Shown: in pieces, positions 16,167 to 23,954 of the stretch | Layout: each line of letters begins with the position of its first letter | Position numbering within the stretch: the first letter of the stretch is position 1 | From: an uncultured Prevotella sp. | GTDB lineage: Bacteria; Bacteroidota; Bacteroidia; Bacteroidales; Bacteroidaceae | Length of the DNA: 26,092 nucleotides | Reading direction: 5' to 3' | Assembly (NCBI GenBank): GCA_938028745.1 | Contig: CALIZL010000105.1 | Span: 1-26,092 of the forward strand | Notes under the pieces: generated by a model | The model's input: only the letters and a program-made list of their open reading frames with translations | The model's database searches: none | What the model was told of the DNA's origin: nothing | Made by a program: the position numbers and the translations under genes

Positions 16167-16254
16167 GTTTGTAGTGGGGCTACAAGCCGCTTGTAGTCCT
16201 GCTACAAGGCTCTTGTAGTGTCCGTACAAGCCTCTTGTAGTGCCACTACAAGGG
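16167..16254. repeat. Array of four 22-bp palindromic tandem units
   Basis: Units start at 16167, 16189, 16211 and 16233, each exactly 22 bp. Three of the four have the form TTGTAG(N)CTACAA and the third has CGTACAA on its right arm. Each unit is thus itself an inverted repeat and could form its own small hairpin on either strand. A degenerate unit precedes (CTTGTGCAGTACAA, about 16149-16162), and the array decays after 16254 (GCTTTGTATTC). Confidence 0.9.
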
Positions 16255-16613
16255 GCTTTGTATTCATGCTGTTGTTTGTAACTTAAAGGCAATAAGGCCG
16301 TGAAAAACGAACTAAGAAAGGGAGAAAGGCCTCGAAAGCGTGGTTCTTTTGGGGCTTGCGTTTATTGTTGGCATGTTCTAAAAGTTCCCGGCAAAGGTGT
16401 TCATTTGTTGTTCCTTGTATAGCTCTTCATTGTCTTTTTGCTTTTATCCGGCATCTTTTGCTTTCTCTTTCAGAAAGCATAGTGCACCATGCTCCTTCAA
16501 GAAGTAAGCAAAAACTGCTCAGCTAAAAGCTAAAAATACAATAAAGTAACTTTTAGAACGGCCTATAACCCCGGCCGCACACTTGTTTGATGTTCACAAC
16601 TGAACACGAAAAA

Positions 16614-16642
16614 AGGAGCCCCTTCATCGCGAAGAACCTCCT
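16614..16642 (-). terminator. Possible minus-strand terminator
   Basis: AGGAG (16614-16618) pairs with CTCCT (16638-16642) and CTTC with GAAG inside it. On the minus strand the hairpin is followed by a run of T. It could end the porQ-cmk transcript, but it lies about 530 nt past the cmk stop and the stem is interrupted. Confidence 0.3.
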
Positions 16643-16979
16643 CCAAAAACAGTAATTAACTCAAAATTTATAATCTATTTTTACTGACAATTAGGATATT
16701 CATCATTAGTTTGCGAGAACTGGCTTGCAATAAGCAATCCTCGTGACCTAAACTTGTCACTGCAAAGATAGGCAAGATATTTGAAAATGCAAACTTTATC
16801 GTGACAAAAATTGAGGTTTCTTAAATTTATTAATTCTTTTTTTAATCCTTTTTGGCGGAAAGGGGAGGGCGAAAGGCTGAAAGGAGGGAAAGTTGTTAAG
16901 AAGGTTTTGTCCATTAATGAGGCACTATTCCGGCCATTTGCCTGAAAAGAAAGGCCTTTGTAGCTTTATTATTTCAGCT

Positions 16980-17183
16980 CTTTCACGGCTTACCTATTTA
17001 CTCCTTCACTGCTTACTCCTTTCTCCTTTCCTCCTTACTCCTTACTTCTTCCCTCCATACTCCTTACTTCTTACTACTTTTCTCCTTACTTCTTACTCCT
17101 TCTCTCCTTACTCCTTCCCTCCTTACCACTTACTCCTTACTACTTCTCTCCTTACTACTCCCCACTTCTCTCCTTACTCCTTC
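16980..17183. repeat. Polypyrimidine degenerate tandem tract next to the cmk stop
   Basis: About 200 bases of almost pure pyrimidine on the plus strand built from CTCCTTACTTCTTACTC-like words. It runs directly into the cmk stop codon (17174). The cmk mRNA (minus strand) would therefore carry a polypurine 3' end rich in AAGGAG. The unit is degenerate, with roughly 8- and 15-base periods. Confidence 0.8.
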
Positions 17184-17869
17184 CCCGCTTTTTCTTCAAA
17201 CCTATCCACCAGCCATTGCAGCTGTTGGGCGATGGTTAGTTGTCCGTTGTCTAGCTCAATGGCATCGTCGGCCTTGCGCAACGGACTCACTTCGCGGTGA
17301 CTATCCTTATAATCGCGCTCTTGAACGTTGCGAAGAATTTCATCGTAGTTGGCCTCCATGCCCTTGCCTACAAGCTCGTCAAAGCGGCGTTGCGCCCTAA
17401 CCTCGGCCGAAGCCGTGACAAACACTTTCAGTTCGGCATCGGGAAACACCACCGTACCAATGTCGCGACCATCCATTACGATGCCTTTGTCGTGCCCCAT
17501 GCGTTGTTGTTGAGCCACAAGAGCCGTGCGAACAAAGTCTATTGCCGCAATGGAACTCACGTGAGCCGACACCTCCATGCCCCTAATCTCGCGTTCAACG
17601 TTCTCGCCGTTGAGGTAAGTTTCGGCCTTTCCCGTTTCGGGGTTCAACTTAAACTCCACCCTTAGCGTGTCCATTTTCGCTTTCAGTGCCTCGCGGTCAA
17701 CATGCCCGTCGGGCGCAATCATGTTGTTTTGCATGGCAAAAAGCGTTACGGCACGGTACATTGCGCCCGTGTCTACATAGATATAGCCCACTTCTTTGGC
17801 CAACATCTTGGCCATAGTGCTCTTTCCGCACGACGAAAGTCCGTCGATGGCGATGGTTATTTTCTTCAT
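17174..17869 (-). CDS. cmk: Cytidylate kinase
   Basis: A 231-aa protein that phosphorylates CMP and dCMP with ATP. The P-loop is GLSSCGKST (residues 10-18), a less common version of the usual GPAGAGKST. It is followed by AKEVGYIYVDTGAMYRAVT (the family's DTGAMYR motif) and the central GIVMDGRDIGTVVFPDAELKVFVTAS stretch with the DGRDIGT nucleotide-binding motif. The arginine-rich lid (AEVRAQRRFDEL) and DSHREVSPL follow. Length and order are normal. It lies 79 bp after porQ on the same strand. The spacer is an AACTCATCAACTC-type low-complexity tract without a visible promoter, so co-transcription with porQ is likely. Confidence 0.96.
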   Translation of the reverse strand: MKKITIAIDGLSSCGKSTMAKMLAKEVGYIYVDTGAMYRAVTLFAMQNNMIAPDGHVDREALKAKMDTLRVEFKLNPETGKAETYLNGENVEREIRGMEVSAHVSSIAAIDFVRTALVAQQQRMGHDKGIVMDGRDIGTVVFPDAELKVFVTASAEVRAQRRFDELVGKGMEANYDEILRNVQERDYKDSHREVSPLRKADDAIELDNGQLTIAQQLQWLVDRFEEKAGKE

Positions 17870-17948
17870 AGTGTATTGTTGTTTGTAAGTTTATTTTTTA
17901 GTTTATGAGTTGGTGAGTTGATGAGTTTTTGAGTTAATAACTCACAAC

Positions 17949-18896
17949 TCACATTGCAAACGACACGTTAAGCACCACCGACGAGCTAGAAACGTGGTAC
18001 TTGCCGTAAGCCAAGTTCAGCTTAAACCGTTCCAGTTGCAAACCTGCACCCAGCGACAAGCCCGCGCCATGACTGCTGGCGTTCTCGGCATCGCCCACTT
18101 TCATTTCGTTGGCACGCCGCAAACTATATCCTGCGCCCACCCAAATGTTTGGCGAAAGGTCTACATCCACGCCAAAAACAAAATGTTTCATCAGCGCATA
18201 ATGCCAGTGGTTGAGGTCTACCAACGTTGCCGACAGGCGGAAAGGCATGTGTTGCAGGCGTTTGCTGATGCCCATTTGTACGTCTATCGGCATCGCCTCG
18301 TAGTCGTCTTCGTAGGCTTTAAGCTGTCCGCCCAGGTTCTTAGCCACCACCGATAGCGACAGCTCGCGTTCGGAATCGTAATAGTTCAGACCAAGGTCTA
18401 CGCCCATACCAATCGATGTATAGTGCCCGATGCTCGACGACAGCACCTTTGCAGCGATGCCGCCAGCCAACTTATCGGTAAGCATGTACGAGAAATAAGC
18501 CGTTGCGGCGATGTCTCTTGCGGCAAATTCGCCCAAGTCTTGGTTGTCGGCGGTGGTATATCGCATTTTGCCATAGTCCACATAGTTAACCGAAAGGGCA
18601 GCCGAGGCGCGCTCTTTTATCACCTTGTTGTAGGCCACGCCAGCCAAATTAACACCCCGCATGAAGTTCATGTAGTTCAATGCAAGTGTCTTATCGCTCA
18701 CCGACGACAGCAGCGCAGGGTTGTTGAACATCAACCAAGCATCGTCGTTAATGAGCGTAACGTTGTCGCCACCTAGCGCGGCGGCGTGCGCACTAACAGG
18801 CAGCCGCAAGAAATTATAAGCCGTTTGGCTCTCTTGTGCCGCCATTTTATCCGCCATAAAGAACAAAATAAGGGCGAAAATAACTTTTTTCATCAA
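17949..18896 (-). CDS. porQ: Type IX secretion system protein PorQ
   Basis: A 315-aa protein with a signal peptide (MMKKVIFALILFFMADKMAAQ, cleavage near residue 20). The mature part is predicted to form an outer-membrane beta-barrel: many alternating amphipathic strands, glycine-rich turns, and a C-terminus ending in VVLNVSFAM. SQTAYNFLRLPVSAHAAALGG followed by NPALLSSVSDKTLALNYMNFMRGV matches the PorQ branch of the PorP/PorV-like family. In known systems PorQ works with the attachment complex that processes cargo carrying C-terminal domains. It is divergent from the tonB gene (118-bp spacer) and followed by cmk. The second methionine (18893) is an alternative start. Confidence 0.85.
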   Translation of the reverse strand: MMKKVIFALILFFMADKMAAQESQTAYNFLRLPVSAHAAALGGDNVTLINDDAWLMFNNPALLSSVSDKTLALNYMNFMRGVNLAGVAYNKVIKERASAALSVNYVDYGKMRYTTADNQDLGEFAARDIAATAYFSYMLTDKLAGGIAAKVLSSSIGHYTSIGMGVDLGLNYYDSERELSLSVVAKNLGGQLKAYEDDYEAMPIDVQMGISKRLQHMPFRLSATLVDLNHWHYALMKHFVFGVDVDLSPNIWVGAGYSLRRANEMKVGDAENASSHGAGLSLGAGLQLERFKLNLAYGKYHVSSSSVVLNVSFAM

Positions 18897-18915
18897 CTTC
18901 TTTCTGTTTTATCTA

Positions 18916-18953
18916 CAAAGTTACACCTTTTTCCAATTATATCATTATATTTG
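18916..18953. promoter_or_regulatory. Divergent -7 boxes for porQ and tonB
   Basis: The minus strand reads TAACTTTG (18916-18923) toward porQ. The plus strand reads TATATTTG (18946-18953) toward the TonB gene. Both fit TAnnTTTG, but neither has a perfect TTTG at the -33 spacing. The two promoters would be arranged back to back within about 40 bp. Confidence 0.45.
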
Positions 18954-19014
18954 TAGGTGAATTGAGTTTCATTCGCCGTGAAAGCTCTAACTTTGTTGCA
19001 ACAACTTCAATCGT

Positions 19015-19725
19015 GTGGAGGTAAAGAAGACACATAGTGCCAATTTGGAGAACAAGCGCGTAACCAATTATTTGCTTGGGCTTGTTGTTGTGCTCTCGTT
19101 CCTGTTTGTGGCGCTGGAGTACAACAGCAATTCGCGTACCTTTGACTTCGACGACGAGGTGCCAGATGATTTCTTCGAGGAGATGGAAATACTGCCCGAC
19201 GTGGAGAAAAGCGAAATGGTGGCCGCCGCAATTCCCACTGCCGCACCCTCTATCACCACGAAAATTAAGGCGGTGGACACGCCCGTGGCATTGCCCGACA
19301 AGCTGAACGAACGCAACGACGAAGAAAAAGAAGGCGAGGAGGCAACCGTACAACAAAACGAAACGCCTACAACAGCCATCGAGCAGCCTGTTCCCGAACC
19401 AATTGCCAACGACGATAAGCCGCGCGTTGTGCAACAGATGCCCGAATATCCAGGCGGCATTGTGGAGTTTATGAAGTGGCTGCAACGCACCCTTCGCTAT
19501 CCGCCAACTGCCCAAGAACAGGGCATTCAAGGCAGTGTGATGGTGTCGTTTATCGTCAATGCAGACGGAACCATCACCGACCAAAAGGTGGTTCGCGGCG
19601 TAAACGAAGACTTAGATGCCGAGGCTTTGCGCGTTATCAGTCACATGCCCAAGTGGAAACCTGGCCTAGACAAGGGCAAACCATGCCGCACGCTCTTTGC
19701 CATACCTATCGTATTTAAACTTTAA
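19015..19725 (+). CDS. TonB-family energy transducer
   Basis: 236 aa, starting at GTG (19015). There is no ATG in frame: the upstream stop is at 18988, and the MEVKKTHSANLENKR N-terminus fits Bacteroidota TonB proteins, which commonly start at this point. One transmembrane segment (about 18-37, NYLLGLVVVLSFLFVALEY) anchors it in the inner membrane. A Pro/Glu-rich periplasmic spacer (about 45-140) follows, then the TonB C-terminal domain from YPGGIVEFMKWLQ to the end, with IQGSVMVSFIVNADGTI and WKPGLDKGKPC. It transduces proton-motive force to TonB-dependent receptors. The particular receptor is unknown. The polyprenyl synthase gene begins 12 nt after its stop, so they form an operon. Confidence 0.92.
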   Translation: MEVKKTHSANLENKRVTNYLLGLVVVLSFLFVALEYNSNSRTFDFDDEVPDDFFEEMEILPDVEKSEMVAAAIPTAAPSITTKIKAVDTPVALPDKLNERNDEEKEGEEATVQQNETPTTAIEQPVPEPIANDDKPRVVQQMPEYPGGIVEFMKWLQRTLRYPPTAQEQGIQGSVMVSFIVNADGTITDQKVVRGVNEDLDAEALRVISHMPKWKPGLDKGKPCRTLFAIPIVFKL

Positions 19726-19737
19726 AAATTAGTCAAC

Positions 19738-20712
19738 ATGTTGACAGACGATCTAATTCTCAGCAAAATAAACGCATATTTAGAGGCTTTGCCCTTCAAT
19801 CGTAAGCCGCAATCGCTTTACGAACCCATACGTTATGTGCTCTCCATTGGGGGCAAACGTATTAGACCTACGCTTGCTTTGCTGGCCTATAACCTGTTTA
19901 AGGACGACCCCGAAAGCATTCTTGCACCTGCTTGCGGATTGGAAACCTACCATAACTACACGCTCTTGCACGACGACTTGATGGACAATGCCGCCCTGCG
20001 ACGCGGTAAGCCCACCGTACACAAGCGTTGGGATGCCAATACGGCCATACTATCGGGCGACTCGATGCTGGTTCTGGCTTATCAGCTGGTGGCACAATGT
20101 GATGCCGCAAAGCTGAAACCCGTGATGGAACTGTTTACCGAGACGGCACTCGAAATTGGCGAAGGGCAGCAATACGATATGGACTTTGAGCATCGCAACG
20201 ATGTAACCGAAGACGAATATATCGAGATGATACGCCTAAAAACCAGCGTGCTGTTGGCCTGCGCCATGAAGATGGGTGCGCTGTTGGCCGATGCTCCACA
20301 GCGAGATGCCGACCTATTATATAAGTTTGGCGAGCAAATAGGCTTGGCTTTTCAGCTGCAAGACGACTTCCTAGACGTGTACGGCGACAGCAAGGTGTTT
20401 GGCAAGGCCATTGGCGGCGACATCGTAAGCAACAAGAAAACGTACATGCTTATCAACGCTTTCAACAAGGCCGATGCCGCACAGCGGGCCGAACTGCAAC
20501 ACTGGGTTGGCCAAGAGCAATGCGATGCGCAAGAAAAAATTGCGGCCATAACCCAGCTTTACAACGCTATGGGCATCGACAAGATGGCCGAACGACGAAT
20601 AGAACACTACTTTGAATGTGGCAAACGCTACCTCGATGAGGTGAACGTGCCTGCCGAAAGAAAAGAAAATCTCATTAACTATGCCTCGAAAATGATGAAC
20701 AGAAAATACTAG
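19738..20712 (+). CDS. Polyprenyl (short-chain) diphosphate synthase
   Basis: A 324-aa trans-isoprenyl diphosphate synthase that condenses IPP onto allylic diphosphates. Motifs: GGKRIRP (38-44) for IPP binding, first Asp-rich motif DDLMD (79-83) followed by LRRGKPT, LKTS (167-170), FQLQDDFLDVYGD with the second Asp-rich motif (209-213), and GGDIVSNKKT. An aromatic residue (Y74) five positions before the first motif hints at a short to medium product such as C15-C20 rather than a long quinone tail. This is inference from the known chain-length rule. It sits in a tight plus-strand operon, 12 nt after tonB and 24 nt before the unknown gene. Confidence 0.93.
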   Translation: MLTDDLILSKINAYLEALPFNRKPQSLYEPIRYVLSIGGKRIRPTLALLAYNLFKDDPESILAPACGLETYHNYTLLHDDLMDNAALRRGKPTVHKRWDANTAILSGDSMLVLAYQLVAQCDAAKLKPVMELFTETALEIGEGQQYDMDFEHRNDVTEDEYIEMIRLKTSVLLACAMKMGALLADAPQRDADLLYKFGEQIGLAFQLQDDFLDVYGDSKVFGKAIGGDIVSNKKTYMLINAFNKADAAQRAELQHWVGQEQCDAQEKIAAITQLYNAMGIDKMAERRIEHYFECGKRYLDEVNVPAERKENLINYASKMMNRKY

Positions 20713-20736
20713 AACCTCTCACCTAAATACAATACC

Positions 20737-21435
20737 ATGCCATACCGACGACTACCTAAGACAGATGCCGCACGACTTAAAGCATTGAAAATGCTACTCG
20801 AAAACGAGAGTGTGTATGCGGCAAGAAATCGATTTATCGATTGGAGCGTGATTAACAGGGCTAGACCTGCCTACGACCGACTACTGACGGCAGCCCAGCA
20901 GTATCGAACTTCGCTTACGGCGCAAGCCAGACAGACGGGCAAGATAGACCGCGTGCAGCGCAATGCCGTAATGTATGTGAGCCATTTTCTGCAAGTGCTC
21001 TTCATGTGTGTTGAGCGCGGAGAGATTAAAAAGTCGGCTCTGAAACTTTACGGACTTAGCGAACATGCCACGTCATTGCCCAATCTTAAAACCCAAGAGG
21101 GCTTAGCCAAGTTTGGCCAACGCGTCATCGAGGGCGAGAAAGAACGTATTAAGCAAGGCGGACGACCCATTTACAACCCTACCATCGGGATGGTTTCCAC
21201 GCATTATGACATCTTTATGGAGACCTACAAACAGCAAAAGTCGCTGCAAGCCCGAACGAACAAGGCCGTAGACACGTTGCACACGCTACGCCCTGAAACA
21301 GACAACATCATCCTCGACTTGTGGAACCAAATCGAGAAACACTTCGAACACGAACCGCCAGAGGTGCGTTTCGCCGAGTGTAGAAAGCTGGGGGTGATAT
21401 ATTATTACCGCCGCAACGAGGAACATCTGTATTAA
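20737..21435 (+). CDS. Conserved-looking protein of unknown function
   Basis: A 232-aa soluble, basic, largely helical protein with no signal peptide or membrane segment. I do not recognise the family. Visible features are an N-terminal basic start (MPYRRLPKTDAARLKALKML), a helix ending in RVQRNAVMYVSHFLQVLFMCVERGEIK, a loop with KQGGRPIYNP, and a C-terminal stretch with DNIILDLWNQIEKHFEHEPPEVRFAECRKLGVIYYYRR. Codon use and GC resemble its neighbours, so it is native. It begins 24 nt after the polyprenyl synthase and is probably the last gene of the tonB operon. A role in the same process cannot be assumed. Confidence 0.8.
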   Translation: MPYRRLPKTDAARLKALKMLLENESVYAARNRFIDWSVINRARPAYDRLLTAAQQYRTSLTAQARQTGKIDRVQRNAVMYVSHFLQVLFMCVERGEIKKSALKLYGLSEHATSLPNLKTQEGLAKFGQRVIEGEKERIKQGGRPIYNPTIGMVSTHYDIFMETYKQQKSLQARTNKAVDTLHTLRPETDNIILDLWNQIEKHFEHEPPEVRFAECRKLGVIYYYRRNEEHLY

Positions 21436-21526
21436 GGCTGGTGCTAAATATGCCTTAATTGTTTCTCGTTTGGGTTGGTTCTGTAAATTGGATGTCGCTA
21501 TCCCATGCGGCTTTGCCGAGTTTATA

Positions 21527-21614
21527 GAACGTTTTCGTTAAGCCAAATGAACAACGTCGAGCTTGCTCGAACATTGTCATGGCGAGAAAACGCACTTTTC
21601 GAGGAACGAGAAAA
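21527..21614 (+). repeat. 136-bp repeat family, shortened copy (88 bp)
   Basis: It matches the ends of the full copy that follows directly (21615-21750) but lacks an internal 48 bp, right after ATGGCGAGAA. It contains the palindrome TCGAGCTTGCTCGA. It is joined head-to-tail to the full copy. Confidence 0.85.
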
Positions 21615-21750
21615 GAACGTTTTCGTTAAGCCAAATGAACAACGTCGAGCTTGCTCGAACATTGCCATGGCGAGAATTGGAAATCGCCAACACGGAGCTT
21701 TGAGCGAAGTGGAAAGGCAAAACGCGCTTTTAGAGGAACGAGAAAAGAAC
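21615..21750 (+). repeat. 136-bp repeat family, full copy
   Basis: It starts GAACGTTTTCGTTAAGCC and ends GAGGAACGAGAAAAGAAC. It is nearly identical, in the opposite orientation, to 7335-7470 about 14 kb away. Confidence 0.88.
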
Positions 21751-21758
21751 CAACCGAG

Positions 21759-21853
21759 GCACCGAACGGGTTTCTGTCCCAATGCAAAAAGATTGGGACA
21801 GCTTGCTTTCGGTGCATGTATGTTGGCGGTTTTCTCCCCATAAGTCGTGGGGA
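21759..21853. repeat. Compound inverted repeats
   Basis: Outer arms GCACCGAA (21759-21766) and TTCGGTGC (21808-21815) enclose CTGTCCCAAT/ATTGGGACAG (21774-21783 with 21792-21801). A separate stem TCCCCA/TGGGGA (21835-21840 with 21848-21853) follows. It lies just before the TatD-family gene and could be a structured RNA leader or part of the repeat element. Confidence 0.6.
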
Positions 21854-21911
21854 ATAAGGCTTTTGGGGCTTTTGTAATTGGGTCCAAGACCAACAGAATG
21901 TAAACGAGAAC

Positions 21912-22703
21912 ATGACAACAGAGATTATAGATACGCACATCCACCTAGATGTGGACGACTATCGCGACGACCTTGACGAGGTTATTGCACGTGCCAAAGC
22001 GGCAGGAGTGAGCAAGGTTTTTATTCCGGCCATCGACGAACCAAGTGGCGATGCCGCCCTCTTGCTGGCTCAACGTTACCCCAACTACGCCTTCGCCATG
22101 ATGGGTTTGCATCCCGAAGAGGTGAAGGCCGACTATGCTGAGGTACTTAAACGCATGAAACGGCGGTTTGAAGAACCGCATTCTTTCATTGCCGTTGGCG
22201 AAGTTGGACTAGATTTTTATTGGAGTCGCGAGTTTGAACAACAACAACTTGAAGCCTTCGAAGAGCAAGTGCGCTGGTCGGCCGAATACAATTTGCCTTT
22301 GATGATACATTGTCGGAAGGGGCAAAACGAGATGGTGCACATCATCAAAAAGTACGAAAAAGAACTGCCAGGCGGTGTTTTCCATTGCTTTACGGGTAAC
22401 GAACGCGAGGCCGATGCCTTCTTGCAGCTCGACAAATTCGTGCTGGGCATTGGCGGTGTGCTTACCTTTAAGAAGTCGAACTTGCCCTCGGTGTTGCCCC
22501 ACATCCCCCTTTCGCGCATCGTTCTCGAAACCGATGGCCCTTACATGGCACCTGTTCCCATGCGCGGCAAGCGCAACGAGAGCAGTTATCTCACCCATGT
22601 TGTGGAGGTAATGGCCAATGCCTACGCCACCACCACTGCCGAAATAGCCCGCCAAACCACCCAGAACGTAAAGAGGGTATTTGGTGCGCGCGTGCCTTTT
22701 TAG
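21912..22703 (+). CDS. TatD-family metal-dependent hydrolase (DNase)
   Basis: A 263-aa TIM-barrel amidohydrolase of the TatD family. Metal ligands are visible: H9 and H11 in DTHIHLD, E97 in AVGEVGLDFYW, H133 in MIHCRKG, H158 in VFHCFTGN, and D208 in LETDGPY. TatD proteins are cytoplasmic 3'-5' exonucleases or endonucleases linked to DNA repair and clearance. The substrate of this one is inferred from the family. Length is standard. It is preceded by a repeat-rich spacer and followed by IS debris starting about 30 bp after the stop, so it is probably transcribed on its own or by read-through from the tonB operon. Confidence 0.93.
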   Translation: MTTEIIDTHIHLDVDDYRDDLDEVIARAKAAGVSKVFIPAIDEPSGDAALLLAQRYPNYAFAMMGLHPEEVKADYAEVLKRMKRRFEEPHSFIAVGEVGLDFYWSREFEQQQLEAFEEQVRWSAEYNLPLMIHCRKGQNEMVHIIKKYEKELPGGVFHCFTGNEREADAFLQLDKFVLGIGGVLTFKKSNLPSVLPHIPLSRIVLETDGPYMAPVPMRGKRNESSYLTHVVEVMANAYATTTAEIARQTTQNVKRVFGARVPF

Positions 22704-22742
22704 GAATATACCCACTTCGTTGGCTGCCTGTAACTTTACTTT

Positions 22743-22790
22743 CGGGAGAAAATCTGTCAACTGGCTAGAAATGTATTTACCTTGATTCAT
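22743..22790 (-). pseudogene. Start of an IS4-type (DUF4372) transposase, remnant
   Basis: The minus strand encodes MNQGKYISSQLTDFLP, the usual N-terminus of Bacteroidota IS4-family transposases with the DUF4372 domain. Beyond these 16 residues the frame loses family likeness and runs antisense into tatD. Only the first ~50 bp of the gene, perhaps with the IS left end (about 22791-22860), remain. It is evidence of a past insertion and deletion next to tatD. Confidence 0.6.
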
Positions 22791-22859
22791 GGGCGTAGTG
22801 ATACTTACAGATTGTTACATTCTGCTAAGTAAGCCGGTTCTAGCCCATAGCGTCTTTTT

Positions 22860-23129
22860 TTGAGTTGTATCTATTTGTTGTTTAACGAACTCAATCAAAT
22901 AGTGCAACAACCTGTTGCACAAATTCAAGATACAGATAATCTGTCGAACACAATTGCGCAACAACCTGTTGCACGATTAGGAGAGATTTCTCAAACGCTG
23001 TCGGCTATCTATCACAGTGACGTCTGTTGGATAGAGGAAATCTTTAAGCAGTCGGCCATTGCTCGCACCAACTGGGCTAGTCATGTAATTCTGCTTAATA
23101 GTAAGCTTCGTTTAGGCGAGTGCTATTCA
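22860..23129 (+). pseudogene. Remnant of a DUF1016/YhcG-like nuclease-family gene
   Basis: A frame without an ATG reads through two copies of QQPVA and then ISQTLSAI...NWASHVILLNSKLRLGE. The last part resembles the DUF1016 N-terminal domain, in which a Trp-Ala/Ser-His-x-Val/Ile-x-Leu-Leu motif is followed by a reading RxxYxxxxIENGWS. Here the homology stops at LRLGE, where the frame enters low-complexity repeat DNA, so the gene is truncated. The call rests on a short motif and is tentative. The QQPVA codons form two perfect or near-perfect inverted repeats (22902-22920, 22957-22975). Confidence 0.4.
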
Positions 23130-23783
23130 ACTCACCAACTCATCAACTCAAAATCTTAAATTGTTATATTTTATTTTACAATATCACTCTAAATTTCACT
23201 TCGTTCTAGCGCAAATATCGCTCATAAAATAGGTAAAAAGCTACTTTTTATAGTCTTTCACACCTCACGTTTTACCTATTTTTCAGAACAAAACCTGCAT
23301 TTTGCACCATTTAGCCTTTCTATTTGGGTTGCCTACCCGTTATTTTTCAAGCCCAATTACTCGCTTTTAGCCCCTAAAATCCTACTTTTTAACGAATATT
23401 TCGCCCTTTTCGACCATGTTTTAACGGCTCTAAAAGGTTTTGTTTTATACAATCACTATGTATTATTATGCTTTTCACCTCGCATTTTGCACCAAAACGC
23501 CTTGCATTTTGCACCAAAACGCCTTGCATTTAGCACCAAAATGCACTGCGTTTTGCACCATATTGCAGTGCGTTTTGCATCAAATCGCAGTACATTTAGC
23601 TGCAAATAGCCCAAAAACAGGTACCAATGGCGGTGTTTTTAAATAAAAATTCATTTTGCCTCATTCACATGCTACCCCCTTTTTGCATCAAAACCAACCT
23701 TCGCGAGAATCGTTTTTTTGCGGCAAGGTTGGCGATTGGTGGCTGGAAAGGGTACTCATAATGTTAAATTTCTGACTAAAAAC
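23129..23783. repeat. Large dispersed repeat, copy B1
   Basis: The same order of landmarks as 6575-7262, with scattered substitutions and small indels and no reading-frame bias. It starts in an AACTCATC tract and ends near TGTTAAATTTCTGACTAAAA. The unrelated insert begins immediately after it. Confidence 0.75.
23482..23613. repeat. 22-bp tandem array, six units
   Basis: Units start at 23482, 23504, 23526, 23548, 23570 and 23592. The first two are identical to each other. The core GCATTTTGCACCAAAA or GCATTTAGCACCAAAA matches the array at 6939-7092, and the last unit of each array ends in the same CAAATAGCCC. There are no spacers. Confidence 0.9.
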
Positions 23784-23954
23784 TAGACAAAAATGCGATT
23801 GCGCTGTGTACGCGTGCATGGGTAACGGCACGAAAAGCACGTAAGCTTACTACCGCCAGCGCGAGCGGTTGCCGGGCATACTACCCTCGGTCAACGGAGT
23901 CTGTATAAGGGAACGCAGAAGTAATATGTCATCGACAGCCGTTTTTCAGCCTGT

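Larger units (their letters stand above)
16005..17173. other. Repeat-rich intergenic region between convergent genes
   Basis: 1.17 kb between the carboxyltransferase and cmk with no supported gene. It contains the terminator at 16042-16088, an array of 22-bp palindromic units (16167-16254), a possible minus-strand terminator (16614-16642), a purine-rich stretch (about 16857-16895) and a 200-bp polypyrimidine tract (about 16980-17183). The stretch 16280-16600 shows nothing I can identify. The 135-codon plus frame over the pyrimidine tract is low-complexity and rejected. Confidence 0.65.
21436..21911. other. Repeat- and hairpin-rich spacer before tatD-like gene
   Basis: 476 bp without a supported gene. 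It holds two tandem copies of the 136-bp repeat family (21527-21614 shortened, 21615-21750 full) and a compound hairpin region (21759-21853). Both strands are open for about 110-140 codons, but the frames read through repeats and are not believed. Confidence 0.7.

Noticed and set aside
16893..17300. 135-codon plus-strand frame rich in Leu, Ser, Thr and Tyr
   Set aside because: It is a translation of the polypyrimidine tract plus antisense of cmk; low complexity, no family.
18937..19584. 215-codon minus-strand frame with hydrophobic stretches
   Set aside because: Antisense to the TonB gene, whose C-terminal domain and N-terminal anchor are clear.
21505..21944. 112- and 140-codon frames on both strands
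   Set aside because: They read through the 136-bp repeats and hairpins; the same sequence recurs inverted at 7335-7470, which points to a repeat and not a protein.
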